A stretch of 47,957 bases of DNA from Helochares maculicollis (lineage: Eukaryota > Arthropoda > Insecta > Coleoptera > Hydrophilidae): positions 1 to 47,957 of the forward strand of contig JAWQRO010000224.1 in NCBI GenBank assembly GCA_033557835.1, written 5' to 3'. The notes beneath the pieces were generated by a model. The model was not told the DNA's origin. It worked only from the letters and a program-made list of their open reading frames with translations, and ran no database searches. Below are positions 47,250 to 47,957 of this stretch, one piece after another. Numbering within the stretch: the stretch's first letter is position 1; each line of letters starts with the position of its first letter. The position numbers and the translations under genes were made by a program.

Positions 47250-47545
47250 GTGGGACAATGTCGCGTAAGAGTTTACTGTAGCGCACAGTGTTTATTCTTG
47301 TGCCCCTTTCCTAATAATATTCCAGTACTATGCCTTGAGAGTTCCAAAAACTGTAATCATCAGTTTTCCTACGGTAGGTTGGTTTTTGAACTTTCTTTTA
47401 CAGGGCGAATGTTTCCATTCCTCAATCTGCTGTTTACTCTCCGTATTGAAAGATCCATGTAGTGTCACCAGCGATGATTCTGTTGAAGAAGACCATGAAA
47501 AATTGATCAGTAAGTGTTCTTCTCTGGTGCTAATATAGAACCAAG
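47250..47545 (-). mobile_element. outer mariner, central part (interrupted by inner mariner)
   Basis: The minus strand from about 47510 reads DQFFMVFFNRIIAGDTTWIF with QYG, keeping the first catalytic aspartate. KQQIEEWKHSPCKRKFKNQP, TVGKLMITVF, SQGIVLEYY and RGTRINTVRYSKLLRDIV follow in two frames. These match the mariner blocks ITGDETWIFQYDPETK.QS.EW, KKFK.QPS.GK.M.TVFWDSQG and RGTTIN...Y...LR. The frame breaks off at the inner mariner's right end. The next expected blocks, from PHTA onwards, appear at 46070 and below. About 25 residues, including the second aspartate, are missing at the junction. The N-terminal helix-turn-helix was not recognised towards 47957. Confidence 0.7.
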
Positions 47546-47957
47546 CATGATAGTGGCAATGGAACAAACCTAGCAAGATCTAACCTGTACAGATGCAACA
47601 GCAATTAAACCATATTTGCGTTGTTTACACTTTAGGATAATTTTACGGACATAAAGAAAACTATAACGACATTGTGGATGATTGTTGACACTCTCGTATA
47701 TTTGATTAGGGTAAAACGTGCGCGACAATTTTAAATTCAGTAGCAAGTTTGTACATATTGTATTTCTACATAGACATAGAGTAAAGGGCAGCATATATAT
47801 GCTAATGATTAAAATTGTGCTGACGAAAAATTTACATTTAAAGTGATTCGCAGTTATTGGGTAGAAAACTACAAATTTTAGTTTTAATTTAGGATAGCAT
47901 ATGCGCTGCCAAAGTCTCGATTCGCAGAGTGTCTCCAATCTGTTTACTAAAAATGCA
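47546..47957. other. AT-rich stretch, unmatched minus-strand frame
   Basis: A 122-codon minus-strand frame (47570-47938) is open. It could in principle contain the eroded N-terminus of the outer mariner, but I find no helix-turn-helix motif in it and see no other gene evidence. Confidence 0.3.

Noticed and set aside
47570..47938. 122-codon minus-strand frame as the N-terminus of the outer mariner
   Set aside because: No helix-turn-helix blocks such as TVKKWFAEF or HTILHE could be found in any minus-strand frame there.
1..47957. CRISPR arrays, bacterial operons, phage or plasmid genes
   Set aside because: No regularly spaced repeats, no dense coding, and the mariner and LINE content indicates an animal genome.
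1..47957. tRNA or known insect microRNA genes
   Set aside because: I looked for the B-box GGTTCRANYCC and for seeds of common insect microRNAs (let-7, bantam, miR-10, miR-2, miR-9 and others) and saw no convincing case. A covariance-model scan would be decisive.

Overview
The window is AT-rich (roughly two thirds A+T by eye) eukaryotic DNA, most likely from an insect. The evidence is the number and variety of decayed mariner transposons, two eroded LINE fragments, short microsatellites, and the lack of dense coding sequence, operons or Shine-Dalgarno-led genes. A hemipteran with a heavy mariner load, such as a triatomine bug, would fit, but the sequence does not settle the species.

I find no intact host gene. 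No open reading frame exceeds about 157 codons, and the longest ones that I can recognise are broken transposases. The window therefore looks like an intergenic region or one very large intron. No tRNA, rRNA, known microRNA or CRISPR array was recognised by reading.

The content falls into three layers. First, about 13 remnants of Tc1/mariner transposons occur on both strands: 5.23-5.45 kb (+), 11.23-12.24 kb (-), 17.19-18.00 kb (-), 21.54-22.02 kb (-), 22.85-23.69 kb (+), 27.48-27.65 kb (+), 29.47-30.63 kb (+), 32.88-33.20 kb (-), 37.61-37.99 kb (-), 38.27-39.21 kb (-), 45.27-45.71 kb (-), an outer element split between 45.83-46.07 and 47.25-47.54 kb (-), and the element inserted inside it at 46.07-47.25 kb (+). 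A further Tc1-like DNA-binding fragment lies at 36.31-36.72 kb. At least six different mariner lineages are represented, and all are dead through frameshifts, deletions or loss of catalytic aspartates. Two LINE fragments lie at about 36.97-37.33 kb (+) and 41.57-42.29 kb (-).

Second, a series of less AT-rich, CpG-containing islands without recognisable coding sequence lies near 5.8, 8.6, 10.8, 15.1-16.5, 19.6-20.7, 26.0-26.9, 27.9-28.7, 34.9-35.4, 39.6-40.4 and 43.1-43.5 kb. They contrast sharply with their surroundings and are candidate regulatory elements or exons of a long non-coding transcript.

Third, the rest is AT-rich sequence with nothing recognisable. The clearest structural result is the nested insertion at 45.8-47.5 kb, where one mariner sits inside the transposase of an unrelated, opposite-strand mariner. 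No undescribed functional system could be supported.
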